Positions 23,935-37,646 of a stretch of 64,000 nucleotides of DNA are shown in pieces. The notes under the pieces were generated by a model, which was not told the DNA's origin, did not search any database, and was given only the letters and a program-made list of their open reading frames with translations. A program made the translations under genes and the position numbers. The stretch is from positions 124,001 through 188,000 of the forward strand of contig MU394085.1 in assembly GCA_022578605.1 (NCBI GenBank). The letters run 5' to 3'. Positions within the stretch are counted from its first letter, which is position 1; every line of letters begins with the position of its first letter. This DNA is from Camillea tinctor. Lineage: Eukaryota > Ascomycota > Sordariomycetes > Xylariales > Xylariaceae.

Positions 23935-25733
23935 TTAGATAGATGGATAGGTCATGATTCATATCTCTCCTCGGCATCACGGTCATAGTTTCCTACATCA
24001 ACCCATCTTTTTTCAAGATTTTTTTTTTCTGTTCTTTTCTCATTTCATGATGATAGAAAGAGAAAGGGGGAGAGGGGAAGGGATGGGAAGAAAAAACGGA
24101 AGGAACAAAGGAATGGAAAACGATGGAAATCGAATTAGCCGGAGTTTCGAGACAAGTAGCTAAAAACCTAAGCACTTTTTAAAAAAAAAACAAGAAATAA
24201 TCCAAGAAATGGAATTTGGTTTTGCTTATTTGATTTGAGTTTGTCGTTTGCCTTCTCTCACTCAATAGTTTTTAATAGGGAAACAAGGAAAGGGGAGAGG
24301 GTATCCAACTAGAGAAGTATTTGGCGGTCGATACTGATATGGCAGTAAAGAGGGTAGAAGAGTAAGGAAATGTTGACCGGCAAGCGGGTGGATAGATGCA
24401 CCGATGAGAGGTAGAGAGGAGCGGGAAACGATGAAGATGCAAGTTAGTACTTGAAATGATGAAGATCGTGATGAATATGCCTGAAATCGGGGTTTTCATC
24501 TGTTGGCATGCTATGTACGTCCCATGTCCACCCAACCTACCTAGCATAGCTTTGTTTCGGTAGTAGAATAGGGGTTAGGGGCTCAGGATCCGGGCTGGAT
24601 AGCAAGATAGATTAATTCCATTGTTGACCAAAAGAAATTTAATCAAGATACCTCATATGAAAAAAAATTGTAGATTCCCTTTTGCTTTTCTTTTCCTTTT
24701 TTATATAATGTTTGTTGAGACATAAAATAGCAATAAAAATTTTTTTAAAGAAAAAAAGGAGTGAGAAAGTAAAAGGTGAATTCCAAGGGCCGTTGTTTTT
24801 GAAAAAAAAAAACCCCCCCCATAGGATAGGGATACGAGATAGGTTCTGCTTAACCTAACCTAGCTTATTAGATAGACTGCTTCCCATTCTTCGCCTGCCT
24901 AGGTAATTTACTAACTACCCTTCCTCATCGACGTAGCTAGTAATAGTAGCTCCATAGTATAGATAGATATTTTGATTTTCAGGTTTGAATTAGGTACCTA
25001 CCTTCCTACATCCCGTTCCGATCGCCGGCCTCGGTTCTGGGTATATAGGTTACGTTAGGTGACTCGGAGCTTCTATCCACTTTTCCCGGGAGGGTTTCTT
25101 CTGATCTACGAGGTAGTTACCTATGTAGTTGACGTTCGGGAATGGGGCGAGGCGGAAACTTGGTGATTTGGATATACACCCAGGGGCATAAGCTACCTAT
25201 TAATATAGACATGCACGGGTAAGTAGCCGTTTACAAGGCTAGATCCATACCGAAAGAATTCAGAATGCCATGCCCCTTTTTAAAGTCAATATAGGAAGAA
25301 GGAGAGAGATGGAAAAGGGAAACGCATATGAAGCAAATGTCTCGGGCCTAGAAAAATCATCCTGACCATCTAACCTAGAAGCCTCCCTCCATTTTGTTCA
25401 TCCTTACATATAGCAACATCGTGTCATGATGAGAATTTGCATAGCAGATAGATCACATTATCGGCGCTCCTTATTTTCCATCCAGACCCCAATTTTCTTG
25501 CCAATCCAACGCCACCAGTATCTTTCCAGTGAGCAATGCTATGCTCCCCTTAAGATCAAGCCCAATACCAGGTCATCCAGTGCCTCTTGAACAGCGTTAC
25601 CGACCAGACTTCCGAAATCCTCGTCGATACTAACCCTGACTACACCGAACCAATACTTTCCACTTTATGTACTCGATTCACTTGAGTGGAGGAACGCAAA
25701 TACCAGCTTCTAAGCAGTTGTAGAAGTCTAGGG
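23935..25733. other. Intergenic region between PMT and the DUF3638 gene
   Basis: This gap lies between the 3' ends of convergent genes. It holds a pyrimidine patch (24006-24045), a purine patch (24055-24110), A/T homopolymers near 24180 and 24660-24760, and CCTAGGTA words near 24896-24905. No coding pattern is seen. Confidence 0.6.
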
Positions 25734-28700
25734 TCACGCTGCAACTTGCCGGAATGAGTGGCCTACTTCGGGGGATCGGCCAGTGCAGATATATCCCATT
25801 GGTGTCTGGAGGAGATTCTGCGTGCGGCGACGCAGTGCAAGCCATTCCATGACGAAACCCGTGGCATCGTCAGCAAAGCGGGAGCTGATCCCCGTTCGTG
25901 TGCTAACTGGAGCCGAACCGTTTGCCGCTGGTACTGGTTGACGCAGGAATTTGCTTACCGCATCCCACTCCTCATAATCGACATATAGTCGGCCGGCTAG
26001 GATACCTAATTCCACTCGGAACCACTCCGGAAAGACGTAACCGGCCGGTAGTTGCGGTAGACTATAATAGCTGAACTTGTTGAAAGGCAGCATAGCTTTG
26101 GTGACGGGAGAGGCATATGCTATCAAGTGTATGGCCGCTTTGTCGCGAAGAGAACGGATTTCGGGAATTATCGCCTCAGCCTCCTCCGGAATAACAACAA
26201 GCGCGGTCTGTGTCGACGGCCTCCAGAGTATCCACTCTACCGGGCGCTGTTTGAACATCGTAATTAGCACTGCCGTTTTTATAGCTTATCTATAGGGTTC
26301 TGTTACTTACTATGAAGTCATCAACCACCATATTTTCGTCTCTGGACTTGATCGTTCTTCCGAATTCCCTCGACACGTACAACTTGGATGTCGTTGGACG
26401 AACACCGAATCTTTTGCCCAACGTGGTTCTTGCAATGCATGAAAAAGCATGCTCGATCCCACAACTACCCTGACGGAGCATGGTGGGATCTAAAAGCCCT
26501 GTGTGTACGAATTTCAATATCGCCGGATGTAAACCTGGGAAAGAGAGGGCTTCAAAACCTAGTCGCTTTTGAACTTGGCGCACTTGCTCAACTTGGACTT
26601 GGTTCTCTCTTTCCTGTTCTACTATCTCAAGCGCACCGGCTCGGAAGACTGTGCTTGTGTTAGTAGATCGGATGAGCTGCTCTCTAAAGACCTCGAGTTT
26701 TGGGGTTGACATTTGGGCCGCAGACCCTGCCAGTTTTGTCAAGTCGCCGCCATATAGCTGTTCCAATGTCTGTCGTTCTGGTTGTCTCAGGACTCCAAGG
26801 AGCTTCTCACGATGATCAACACGAGTCAAAAAGCCGGGGCTGCGCCACACAGCGTCTGTACGCCGACAGAAGTCGATACCCTGCGTGACGTACAGTCTTT
26901 GCATGTCCTCATTTGTACGACACGTTTGCTCTAGAAGCCACGCTGTAACATGCGAAGAGTCTATCATTTCATTTTCAGCAAGACAGCAAAAGTCCCTAAT
27001 GCTCTGATTGACATCGATTGGAGCAAAAAATGTGATAGACTGAGTAGTGCGCAGTTGTCGGAGACGCATCGCAGCTATCAAAATGATAATTTTATTAGCC
27101 TATTATTTAGGAGAGCGAAAGGGGGTTAAGTATCACAATGTCTCACCTTGGACGGTGTAATCTTTTGTTTGCTTAAGAGCAAGCGTTAAAGCTCCCCGTG
27201 CATTCATAGGCAACCTCAAATCAACACCACGTGTGTGAGCCTCATCGAGATATACTAAGCAATCGCTTAGATCATCAACATATGGGGTTGCAATCAGGGG
27301 TACGTCGTCTTTTGTGGAACTTCTGAATGTGACCCATGCCCTATTGTCGTCCTTGTAGTAGACGGCGGCTTTGGCCTGATGGTCAACAGATAACCATTCC
27401 TTTGCGAGCGATTCGTTGTCCATTTCCAGGACATAAGCCCCCGCATCAATCAATACACGAATTCTTTTATTCGTGAGTTGTTCCAGGAATCCTCTCTCAG
27501 TCCGACGTTTGCCATTCTCATCAACGATAACTTCATACTCTTGATTACGCGGCTGAAGGATATATGTCAGAACCTCTGCGCTAGTTTGCCGTAAACTAGG
27601 AAGATCGTTCTGCTCTATACTCAAGGGGAGCATGATACGGTTGTCATTCGTGCCACTGAAACCAGTTGTTCTAGCTGTCGTCTGGCCTTCAGAGAAGATC
27701 ACCGTATCCCACGCAGAGGCTTGTAGCTTGACTTCAAACTGTTTCGCGTATGCTGGAAAGACGCAGTGATTAAGGAAATGATCAATAACAGTGCGATCTA
27801 GATGCAAGTACTGCCATAGCTCAGTGATTTGCTCCTGATCTTCAACATTGATTACGTTCCAGTGACAAAGTGCTTCCGGGAGATTTCCGCAGCCAGAAAT
27901 CCACCATTCGTATTGTGCAGCTGGATCATCCGATTGCAATACGTGACCAAGACTTTGAGAGAATTGCTCCAAGGTTAGCCCGCTGTAATAAAATGACAGG
28001 CAGGTGAATAGTATAGCCACGTCGGGGTGTCCGAATTCAGATTGCTCCGATGGAATTCCTTTGGCTTCAAAGGGTACTGCGATAGGGTCTCTGCGTGGGT
28101 GTAGCCCATATTGCACGTTCCATCTCTTGTCCAAGCAAAGAGTCAATATTCCCTCCATCAGTAAGCCCCTGACCACTAGAAGTATTTTCGATGCCGCTTT
28201 CGGGTTTGAGAACGAGGCGACCGCTTGTTTGAATAAACAGTCATCAAACTTCCGTATCGAAAGCGCGCTTCTAATAAGCTCGGATTTTCCTGCGAACGTT
28301 GCGTCGGCTGGTTGAAGGAAGGGGGCCCGACCTGCGCAGATGTCGTCTAGAATCCATTCCCGAAGGACGTCTTCCACGCCACTCTTGACAAAGCGCAGCA
28401 TGGGGAAAGACCCTTGCTTCCCCAGCACCTCAAGGCCGTCCGGATACCTATCCTGTAAGGCCGGAACATGTTGAGCTACTAGTGCTAACAAACCTTCAGC
28501 AACTTGCCAGCGATACGGGTGTCCATCAACAGGTGCTTCTGTCCCTCCCGGATAATTCAATTGGGTTTTCACAGATAGCGTGAAGTCACATTCATCTAGA
28601 ACATCACGACAATGATCGTCAAGCCAAGCCTGGAACTTTATCATTGTAGTGGCCGCAGGGAGATTTCCGTCAGCGAGTTGCTGCCAACCTCCTAACTTGA

Positions 28701-31700
28701 ATGAAAGCACATGTTCCTGACAGGTGAGAACTAAGCCTCTTTCCTCCCTAGTATGGTGATGGATCTTGGCATATAGGTCTAAGATTTGTGGATTTATAGG
28801 TGTCTTCCTCGAGAAAGGAATATGGTAGACGCGATGACCTACGAGGGAGCCTAAACGCCACTGCATGGTTTGAGCTGTCTGCATGAGTAAAGCCTTTGGC
28901 ACGACCAATCGACAGAGGTTCTTCCCATCTGCAAGAACCGCCATTGCCATTGGGACTACGCAAGAGGTTTTCCCTATAGTAATGTTAATACACATTCTGA
29001 GAGAGAAATGTTTCATTTCATATCACAAATGCTCACCTTTGCCCATGTTCATCTGCAGCACGGTATTTCTCCCCGATGATGGCATGATAATAGCATTAGC
29101 TACTTCTACCTGCTCAGCTCGGATGAGAAAATTGCAATCGATTTCCAGCAAGAGCCAATCCGGACGCAATAGCGGCTCCCAGTTTGTATGTCCTAGATTG
29201 AGAAGCTCTTCTTTAATGGCCCCCCGATCGTTTCGGAGCTGATGGCTCCAGGCGGGTTGGTGCAGAGCATTCCGGTCGTACCGGAGTTGAGCACTTCGTA
29301 TGCGGTCTGCCTGCTGTAACATGGTGATAGCTAACCCATAGGATATCAAGGATTCCTTCATTCCGGGGCCAAAATGGTTAGACTTGCTCGACCTCAGGGT
29401 TTCGAGGACTTCTGTCGGCGTTGTACTTGGCCAAATGCCACCCATATGTAACCAAAAGAAACGGCAATCGTTCGAAGCAAACGCGAGACAAATTTTCGTG
29501 AAGTATAACCTCACAGTTTCACGGGCTTGGTTGACCACATCATTGATTGATGCAGCATTTAAGCGCGTGTATTCTGGTTCAGCCTGCGTCGGAACCCTTA
29601 CTTTCACGAGTGCAGACAGACTTTCTAGGAGGTCAGTAGCGTAATGTTGACGCAATCTATCGCGGGACGCTGTGAAGCCCATGAGGATGGCTTTAAGCTT
29701 GGCAAGTTCACTAGAATACCCGGAAGAAAATGTATGTGTTCTGCCCTGTGCAGCCTCAGAATTGATCTCGAGCCAAGCGCAGTCGGGCTTCTGTAGATGC
29801 GGGCCTTTTTTGCCCAGGAAGTCACCGCTTATAGATGGGATAACTTGATGATACTGACTAGGCCGAGACACAAACTTCCCGGCCTTTGAAGCAAGTAAAA
29901 ATCTAGCATCCCGTAGGCCTGCAATCGAAGTAAGAGTCTTCTGTACCTTGTTAATGTAACAATCGAGCTCTTCATTTCTCTTCCTTCGCATCCACTCTTT
30001 TCGGATGTGTTCTAGTGCCACGTGTGTGTCAATCGATTCCATTTTTGGGAGATCGGTTGTGTTGAGTCTCGAAGCTGGCCATTGATTTACGATGTGAAGA
30101 GCCAAGGACATGCCTTCCTCCTCACACAAGGCTGCGTGCTCTTGGGCATTGCGACCATACGAGTCCTGTGCTGTTGGCCTTTGAAGGTTCAACTGGGGCT
30201 GGAACGTCTTGTACGCTGGGATGATGAGCTTCTCTAGGTCCTGAACAGAAGGACGACCGCGAGAGCGAAAGTCTACAAAGCTACCACAAGCTGGCGGTGA
30301 CAGAGACTTGAGCTCGTGGATAGCAAAGATCGCAGCCAATGACCGGATAATGTCCATGTCGGCTTTGGGTCCAAATGCTGATAGCCCTAGCCGGAAGAGT
30401 ACAGAAGCTTTGTTGGTTGCGTGTTGGCAGAAACGGACGAGATCTCCCCATTGTATATTGATTTGGTTCTCAATTCTTTCGATTAATGAAGCATCTGGAT
30501 CTTCAAGGCTATACTGGGCATTGAACCCTCCGATAAACTCGTATGATTCAAGAGCCTTTTTTAGTGTATAGTCCATACACATTGAGGTGCAGCCCGTATT
30601 CACGAGTTGAGCAATCTCGTAAACTCTATATCCTTTGGGCATCGTACCATGGTCTCGAGGGATATACGCTTCGTCTTTAACAGCTGGACTATTCATATAA
30701 GGAGATGGTCGTTCATATATTCTCCGGCACGCTTCGCCACGAATGCGAAGAAAGCTTATCTCCGAGTACTCAAATACCCGAGTAGGAACTGTGGCGAACT
30801 CCCTAAGCTGATTAGATTTCGCCATAATTTCACGGACCAAAGGCTCTAACCCATCATGCTGAATGGTTGGAGTCAAATTCTCGTCCCAGGTAACCTTTTG
30901 CAGTCTTTTGAGGTTCGGCGGGTAATACTCCCTACGAGGAGCAAGAGCCTGGATAGCCCCCAAAATCGGATGCGTAGCAATCCCCAAAGGAACCCATGGC
31001 TGGGCAGCACCAGATTGAAGTATGTGAAATGCCTCTTCGGTGCCTGTGCGCCCCGTCAATAGGTCGGGAAGGCAAAAGGATGTCACAGCATGACAATATG
31101 CCTTCATATATATGAGACGTGGCTCAGGTGGACATGAAAGCCTACCCAAGTCTTCGTCCATAGTATATCGGCCGTATTCAAGGGCGTTGTTTATGGTAAT
31201 TTCAACATGCATGCCTTGTCGTCGAAGGTTCGGGACACCGAGGGGTATGAGAATGCTTCTCTTTCCAGAGATAAGATCTCTCAGGACAATCTTACTTCTG
31301 AGGCCATACAAAGTCCCGGCATCCTGGTTCGGATCGATCTCAGCTTTGAGCTGCCTACACTCAAGTAAACGAGAATCATTCACAAAGAACTGTAGCTCTA
31401 AGTGACGAGCATCTACCGATAACGGTCCCATCTGGGGTTGGTATACTGTCAGTTTTTCAGGCCTCGCAAACGACCCCAGAATTCCGGCAATCTGACGGAA
31501 CATGCCAGATCCTGGATCGACCAGTGTGACGTTCCTGCGAATAGCTTGTCGTGTCCGGACGTTAATAACCCAGTCACTCGGGCGTTTTCTCCATATTCCT
31601 GGCGACCGGCGAACCTCCAACAAACCCGCCTCAAGGTTCAGCCAGTGAGTACAGTTCTCCAGCAATTCAACTGGAATATCAAAGCTTGTTGTACTGGTAA

Positions 31701-34700
31701 ATATCTCCTTAGGGACAAATTCAAACATACCCTCCCTTCCCCAAGTGCGAATGATGACCTTCTGGTCGATCAGTCCAAAATGCACCTCTTGCTTGTACAT
31801 CGGAGTTACAAGACGGTATGTCATACCAGGCAAGGTCGATGGGTATGTCAATAAGTGTTGGTCGCCAAATATTTGCGTTACCACCAGGCTACTTCTAATT
31901 TCTAGTGGTAGCTTTCCGCGTGGTTTACCATTCACCAACAAATGTCCCTCAATAACATTGCAATGCACTACCTCTGTATAATAAAACGATGCCTGGGTGG
32001 CAGTCTTAGTGGCAACGACCCATCCCTCGTGTGGTGGTGCGAGGAACTCCCACGTCGAGAAAGGTATAGCCACACCATCATCCGAAGCATTAGACCAACT
32101 GCTACATATTGCTTCACTAACACTCGTTGGGTGATTAATTACCGCCGTGCGAAGAAGGTCTCGTATATGATAAGCCATTTTGGTATCGCGAATAAGCATG
32201 CTCTTCGATGCCGGGGATAGCCCTGAGATGCCGACGAGCATGTTCTCCTGGAGTGCCAGCGATGCCCGGATCCATACCTTGAGGTCTTCAGCACCCACGG
32301 CCTTTTTAAGGCAGCCATAGACGGTGAAGGTGCGGCGACATAACAGGGCAGCACAAAATCCATAAGCCGTGATCTGATGTGCTGCCTTTGCCTCTGTCGT
32401 GTTCCTGGTGAGCTTTTGAATCTTGACTATCCAGTCTAAAGTCGCACTTCTAGCTGATTCTAACAAGGCTTCGGCGCTAAGTCTCGTAGGGCCAGATGAC
32501 AATTCGAACAGCCGTAAGCTGAGAGTAATTAACAAGTCCATGCAGTTGTGCTCTCTCCAATTCGTGCGGATTGCATCTATTCGCGTCTGTATCAACTGCA
32601 ATAGACGATTGACGAAGGCAGGCTCTTTAAAGACAAAATGAGCTGTACGAAGAACATGGTTCGACGAAGGCCCTGCTTGGACAACAAGTTGGCTCAGCAT
32701 GCGTGTTGTCTCCTCATTGCTGAGGTTGAGGTTCGAGGAACCTAACTCTACCAAGATTTGGAGCCAACGTCGGGTCGGGCCAGCCAACAACTTTTGATGA
32801 GCTGAAAACTCATGGACCGACATATTCGATGGACAGTAAGTCTGGTTCGCTTGTACCTCGTAAGACGATAGTTCATTCATGTTAGGCGGCGGGTGCTCGA
32901 GCTCTGGCAGGATGGTGGTTTTCAGCCCACGAGGAATATAGACGCCACAAAGATGCTGAAGAGTTAGCGGCATGTTCAGATCATGGATCCAAATGTCAGA
33001 ATCGTGGTCAAATAACTCGAACCTCGCAGCTAAAGGCACGAAAACTCGATCCATCGGAACGGTGACAGGATTAAACTTGTAGTGAGTCTGGCTGAAGCAC
33101 TTGACAGACGATGCTAGAGTAACACTTCGAGTTCCCGATGCCATGAACCGACTCAATTCCCCACAGTCTTGGAGCTCTATCCGAACGGGGGGCTTGTGGA
33201 GTGGTCGGCTTGGGTGTGCTAAATCGCGTACAATCTTCCAGGTAGCATCTCTATAGGCGGCTAGATAGCTGGGGATGGCAAGTTCAAAAACAACAAAGGC
33301 CTTCTCTATCTCATCATCGGGCAGATACGCTTCCTGGACCTGAATCTTCATGCGTTTCCGAACCCGGCGATGCCAGCATTTTTCACATCCTCTAGAATCA
33401 CGTTGGCCGCTATTCCAGGTACAGACACAGGTCCCGTCCCGGAAGCCCTCCGTGTGCTTGTCGTACTCTTTACGAGCCTTCAGCCACTCCAGTTCCTTCT
33501 TATTGCGAGCCTCGTAGGATTGGACCTGGATCTGAGCCTGCAGATGTTGCATAGTTTCCGAGCTAGCGACATATTGGACAGCTAGGCAGTGATGATGACA
33601 AGGTGCAAAGATAGTGCCGTAAGTTGCTGCCAATCGCCTCTGGGTAATGTACTTCTGGATATTCTGTAGACGAAGCATATCCGCCTGGGTGGGGAGCTGT
33701 AAGGCATCGAGCAGCTCGGCGGTAAAGGGAGGCTGGTAGTCTGCCAGGAGTGGACATGCAGCCACGGCACACTGGTCGAGTCGAACCCAGAGGATGAATA
33801 CAGACAGGATCATGGCGCTCATCTGTTCGGGATCCGAGTTGTAGGTTGTCCCGACCTGGGAAAAGAGCTGGGTGATCTGCTTCGAAAGCCGGCGGCATTG
33901 TTCCTCGCGGCCGGCCTTGGCCACCTTTGACACACCATCCCGCAGGCTTGCTTCGGTGCGCGTAAGCTGGAAGATGTGGTCGGTGAACTTCTGAGTCTGG
34001 GCGATGGCGGTATCGAGTGGGCTGGGGAGGTTGTGAGAGGGAGGAACCGCCTTGGTCAAGCGTTCCTTCACTAAAAGGGTTTCTAGGTACTTCCGGCTGT
34101 TGGGCAGTGACAAGGTAAGTGCCGGGCCAGGTGCTCTTGGGGGCAGGTGCGGGATGTGTGGGGTTGATGCTCGCTTGTACGCCTCCCAGGCAGTCTCAAC
34201 CTGGGCAGTAGCTTCCTTGAGGGCCTTCTCGATTACAGGCCCAAACTGAGCAAATAGGACTTCGCAGGCCTGAGCTTTAGTGGGGTCCAACTTAGACCTG
34301 TCCATCTCCAATTTGGCCATGCGTCGAGCGAGCTTGGCCCTCAGTCTCACTGCCAGGTGAGGATCGAGGCTCCCGCGTACGTCGTTTAGAAGTTCTGCCA
34401 GCAGCATGCTCATAAGCCACTTGTATGCCATTCGGCCTTGCTCGCTACCCAGCGTCAGGCAAAGCTGTCTTTGCGCTGCAACCCGCAACACCAGCCAGAA
34501 GGGTAATCGTCGCCATGGGAAGTCTCCCTTCCGTAGGTTGACATCGTCCCGTATCCGTTTTCTGATCACCGGTGCCTCGAACCGACTGCCCATAGACTCA
34601 AGAAGCGGCATGAGCATATGTGTGATCAATGCAGGGTCTGCTGTATCCCTTGTCTCGACAACATCAACCTTGGCCTTCCGTGCTTGTGCTGATAGACTGT

Positions 34701-35271
34701 AGAGCGACTCGGTGGTGGCCTGTTCTAGAAATGCAGCTAGGTTTTCCTGGAAACCCTCATCTGCGAACTCGTGGTAGGGAATCCGTACAGAGTGGCCAGG
34801 GAAATCCCATTGTAATGCCTGACGGGCAGCAAGGACTTTCTCTGAGATGGCAGATGTCTCGAATGACTCGAAGACGACACTCTCCTGGTTTGTGCTGCGT
34901 TTTGTTAGTAGTGTTTATCTAGTATTTATCTAGGAATCGTACCGGATGATGATAGCAGCATTCTGCTCGACAATGTGAAGAACAAGCGTAGTATTTGAGT
35001 CGAGCTGGCGTAAGTGATCCAAGACTACTTCCTTCTCGAGCTGACACCGGTTGAGTACTAAGCAGGTCCTAAGCGAAGACTGAAGCGACTGAAATGCTTC
35101 AGTCCAAGGTTCGCCCACGCCCGCATCAACGAAATTGCGGCAGGCGTGTATGAAACGAACCAGAATATCGTGCGATACAGTTTCGGGGTCTTTATCCGGC
35201 TCTCCAGGTATCTGTGGAGGCAAAACAAGGTGGTTGAAAACCTCTCGTAGCAGGGTTATCGAGACCCCCAT
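25734..35271 (-). CDS. Giant DUF6606/DUF3638/DUF3645 protein (3,096 residues) with helicase-like motor motifs
   Basis: Families with this layout are widespread in fungi and often labelled ubiquitinyl hydrolase; no function is visible that proves it. Five exons fit: 35271-34943, 34894-29037, 28973-27147, 27074-26311 and 26246-25734 (9,291 nt, 3,097 codons). The N-terminus (about 1-275) is the DUF6606 type (VLHIVEQNAAIIIR, then VVFESFE). A cysteine cluster C599-x-C601...C613-x2-C616 follows. Exon 2 ends MNMGKG and exon 3 continues KTSCVVPM: a phosphate-binding loop at 2060-2066, split by an intron. A DECD box lies at 2189-2192 (VLDECDF). LDEAHTRGVDLRLP begins near 2638, and exon 4 opens AAMRLRQLRTTQSITFF. 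The family loop I expect reads MGEGK; here it is MGKGK. Order and spacing suggest a SecA-like/SF2 motor core (inference). ATG 35271 starts the DUF6606 block directly. Exons are long and have no internal stops, so it looks intact. Confidence 0.88.
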
Positions 35272-37624
35272 CGCGATGCGGTGATTGTCTGTTCAAGAGA
35301 AAGTCATGTATAAATTCATGAGTGAGGAATAGCGTGGGAACCTAGGAAATAAAATACCATACAGGTAGGGAGGGTGAATGAAAGATTTTTCGAGTGTAGT
35401 AATTGTCGTTGTTTTCCCGAGTGATGGTGAAGGTCATGTATCCAGATGGGGGGTAAAAAAAAAAGGAGCACAATCTATGTTTTTTTTGTCTCCCTTTCCT
35501 GTAATTCTTTTTTTTTTTTGGTTGAATTGTTGTGCACGTGCGGTATTGTGTGTATTTGGGTATTTACACACAATTCTTATGCTTTACTCTATAGGTAGCT
35601 GATGCAGTTGGGTTGGTTGCAACATGAGAGGGGGCGAAAAGTGAGCCTGTGTTGGAGGGCGTTCATAGGTTTATATTCATGCATTGAACTCTTACCTCCA
35701 AATCGCTCCTAAGTTCAGAGCTCTTGATGACGATGGGGGATCTATATTGGCTAGCCTCAAACAAATTGTAATCTATCCAAGAGTTTACACTTGGCACCAT
35801 TTATTCATACTTGATCTGAACTCGGTACCATATGTGCCGTCAAACAAGGCTAGGTAGGTGCCCGTTACTAGGGTGACTCTTTGAAGATAGCCAAAGTCAA
35901 CTTATAAACTTGCTCCCCTCCTATTTATCCATTGGGCTTGTTTGGGTTTCTATGATAATGAGATGGGGGCAGTATTGCAGTTCCTATCTACACCTAATAC
36001 CTACGCTTCACTTTACAATGTATTAATGCGAACTTTCGCTCGTTTTGTATACAACACTCGATACATTTCAATGATAGGTACCTAGATACTGACGTATATT
36101 TGGCCTTCTCAAGTTCGAACGTATTCAGACAAGATGTGTAATATTCCAATACCTACCTACCCAGGTAGGTTTTCTTGTATTGAAGCACATACTTTGAAAC
36201 TGTACTTCTTAGAGAGACAAATACGAATATCGTCCCCCCCCCCCTCCAGTTCTTGCTGGAGGATTCATAGACAGCGGGCCCGCTCCAAATGTGAGATATG
36301 ACTTGCTTCGGGAGTAGATATAAAACTGTTGGCTGAAGAAAAGTGATGGTTTATATACGAAGAGGTTATTGGTCAAGAATCTCTAACTTTAGCGTCGTGG
36401 CGGGACCGGACTGGGAGAGAGCTCCACTAATACCCATATGCTATTGTAGAAGCATGTTAGGTAGTATATGTATGTACGTATATACATGTACGTATCCTAC
36501 CTTCCTAACACGCTGTTTGTGACCTACGTACCTACGGATGCATGCATTGAACATAGTACATCGAACATCATCTTCGATATCCTCATAGGTAAGTACATAG
36601 TACGTAACCTAGGCACGGTACCTAACTCAGCCTGCTTCTTCGTCTCTAAAATCATTGGCACCATGTCATCCTAGCTCGGCAATGTGCATATCGCTTTATA
36701 ACTTATCCACATTAAATCAAGCTATGTTGGTCTAAGATGCTTCAAATTCTATGCTGATAGGTAGCCTCAAGTTAAGCAGGGAGTATCAATGCAAACGCTA
36801 GTAAGATATTGAGTCATCTCGGTATGTTGGTTGTGTAAACGCGGGGTTGCGATGAGAATCGGGATGGAAGTATGCCGAGTTTGACTTAAATTGATGGTCA
36901 ACTACTTATACGACCGGTTAGAATTTCTAATATTTCAATAGTAGGAGCTTAAGTGATAATCGTAGCTCAGGTGGCACATAGAGTATGGAGTATAGGACAT
37001 TATCTATATCATGGGTTTAGAGGTTTACACTGCAGTCCTCTAGGGTTACCACTGCGGCGAAGCCACAGTATATATGTACACAGCCGCAATCTCTACAATT
37101 ACGAGCCACTAGGTACAATACCTATAAGCCGGAGTTCCACTATAAACTTAACCTGCACAGATTTTATATACACCTAGAATGATATTGATATGTAGTTGAC
37201 TATGACGACGAAGCAACACAACTTACAACTACTTATGTGAAAGTCCCCGTAAGGAAGTTCTCCTTTTAATCTTGCCGACTTTCAATCTTCGATAATATTA
37301 TACGCCAGAAACAGGCTACTTACTAGAGGAAATGAGTTAGACACTACAGGATAAAAGTCTAATATGAAAATAAAACCAAGAAGACCCCGGGGCTTAAATA
37401 GAGCGTCTTCTAATGACTATTCCCAGCCGAGTACGGATAGAAACCCCTTGCTTCCTTTTACGTTTATCAATCTGATATACAGCTCCTTACTCACGTAACG
37501 GATAATGCAAGTAGTGTCGTACAAAGTACACTACTACACCATTGTTAATACCGAATACTGGACTCATCACGTAAGATGATCAAATATAAAATAATATGCC
37601 CCTAATCTATAATAATAATAAAAA
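35272..37624. other. AT-enriched intergenic region right of the DUF3638 gene
   Basis: The first few hundred bases probably hold the promoter and leader of the giant gene on the minus strand. The rest is rich in TpA and short chance frames, with CCTACCTACC/GTAGG words near 36149-36165. A stretch near 36715-36830 weakly recalls a decayed 5S rRNA gene. No protein gene is supported. The base composition is compatible with RIP-mutated repeat remains, but no intact element is recognisable. Confidence 0.5.
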
Positions 37625-37646
37625 GGGGGGGGGGGGGGGGGGGGGG
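37625..37646. repeat. Poly-G run left of the assembly gap
   Basis: About 22 consecutive G residues followed by A-rich low-complexity sequence up to the N run. Confidence 0.9.

Noticed and set aside
25734..35271. Ubiquitinyl hydrolase as a functional name for the giant protein
   Set aside because: This label is common in databases for the family, but I see no Cys/His protease box that supports it, so I did not use it as the call.
36961..37035. Possible tRNA (TAGCTCAGGTGG resembles the A box)
   Set aside because: No matching acceptor stem and no GGTTCGANNCC-type B box at the right distance.
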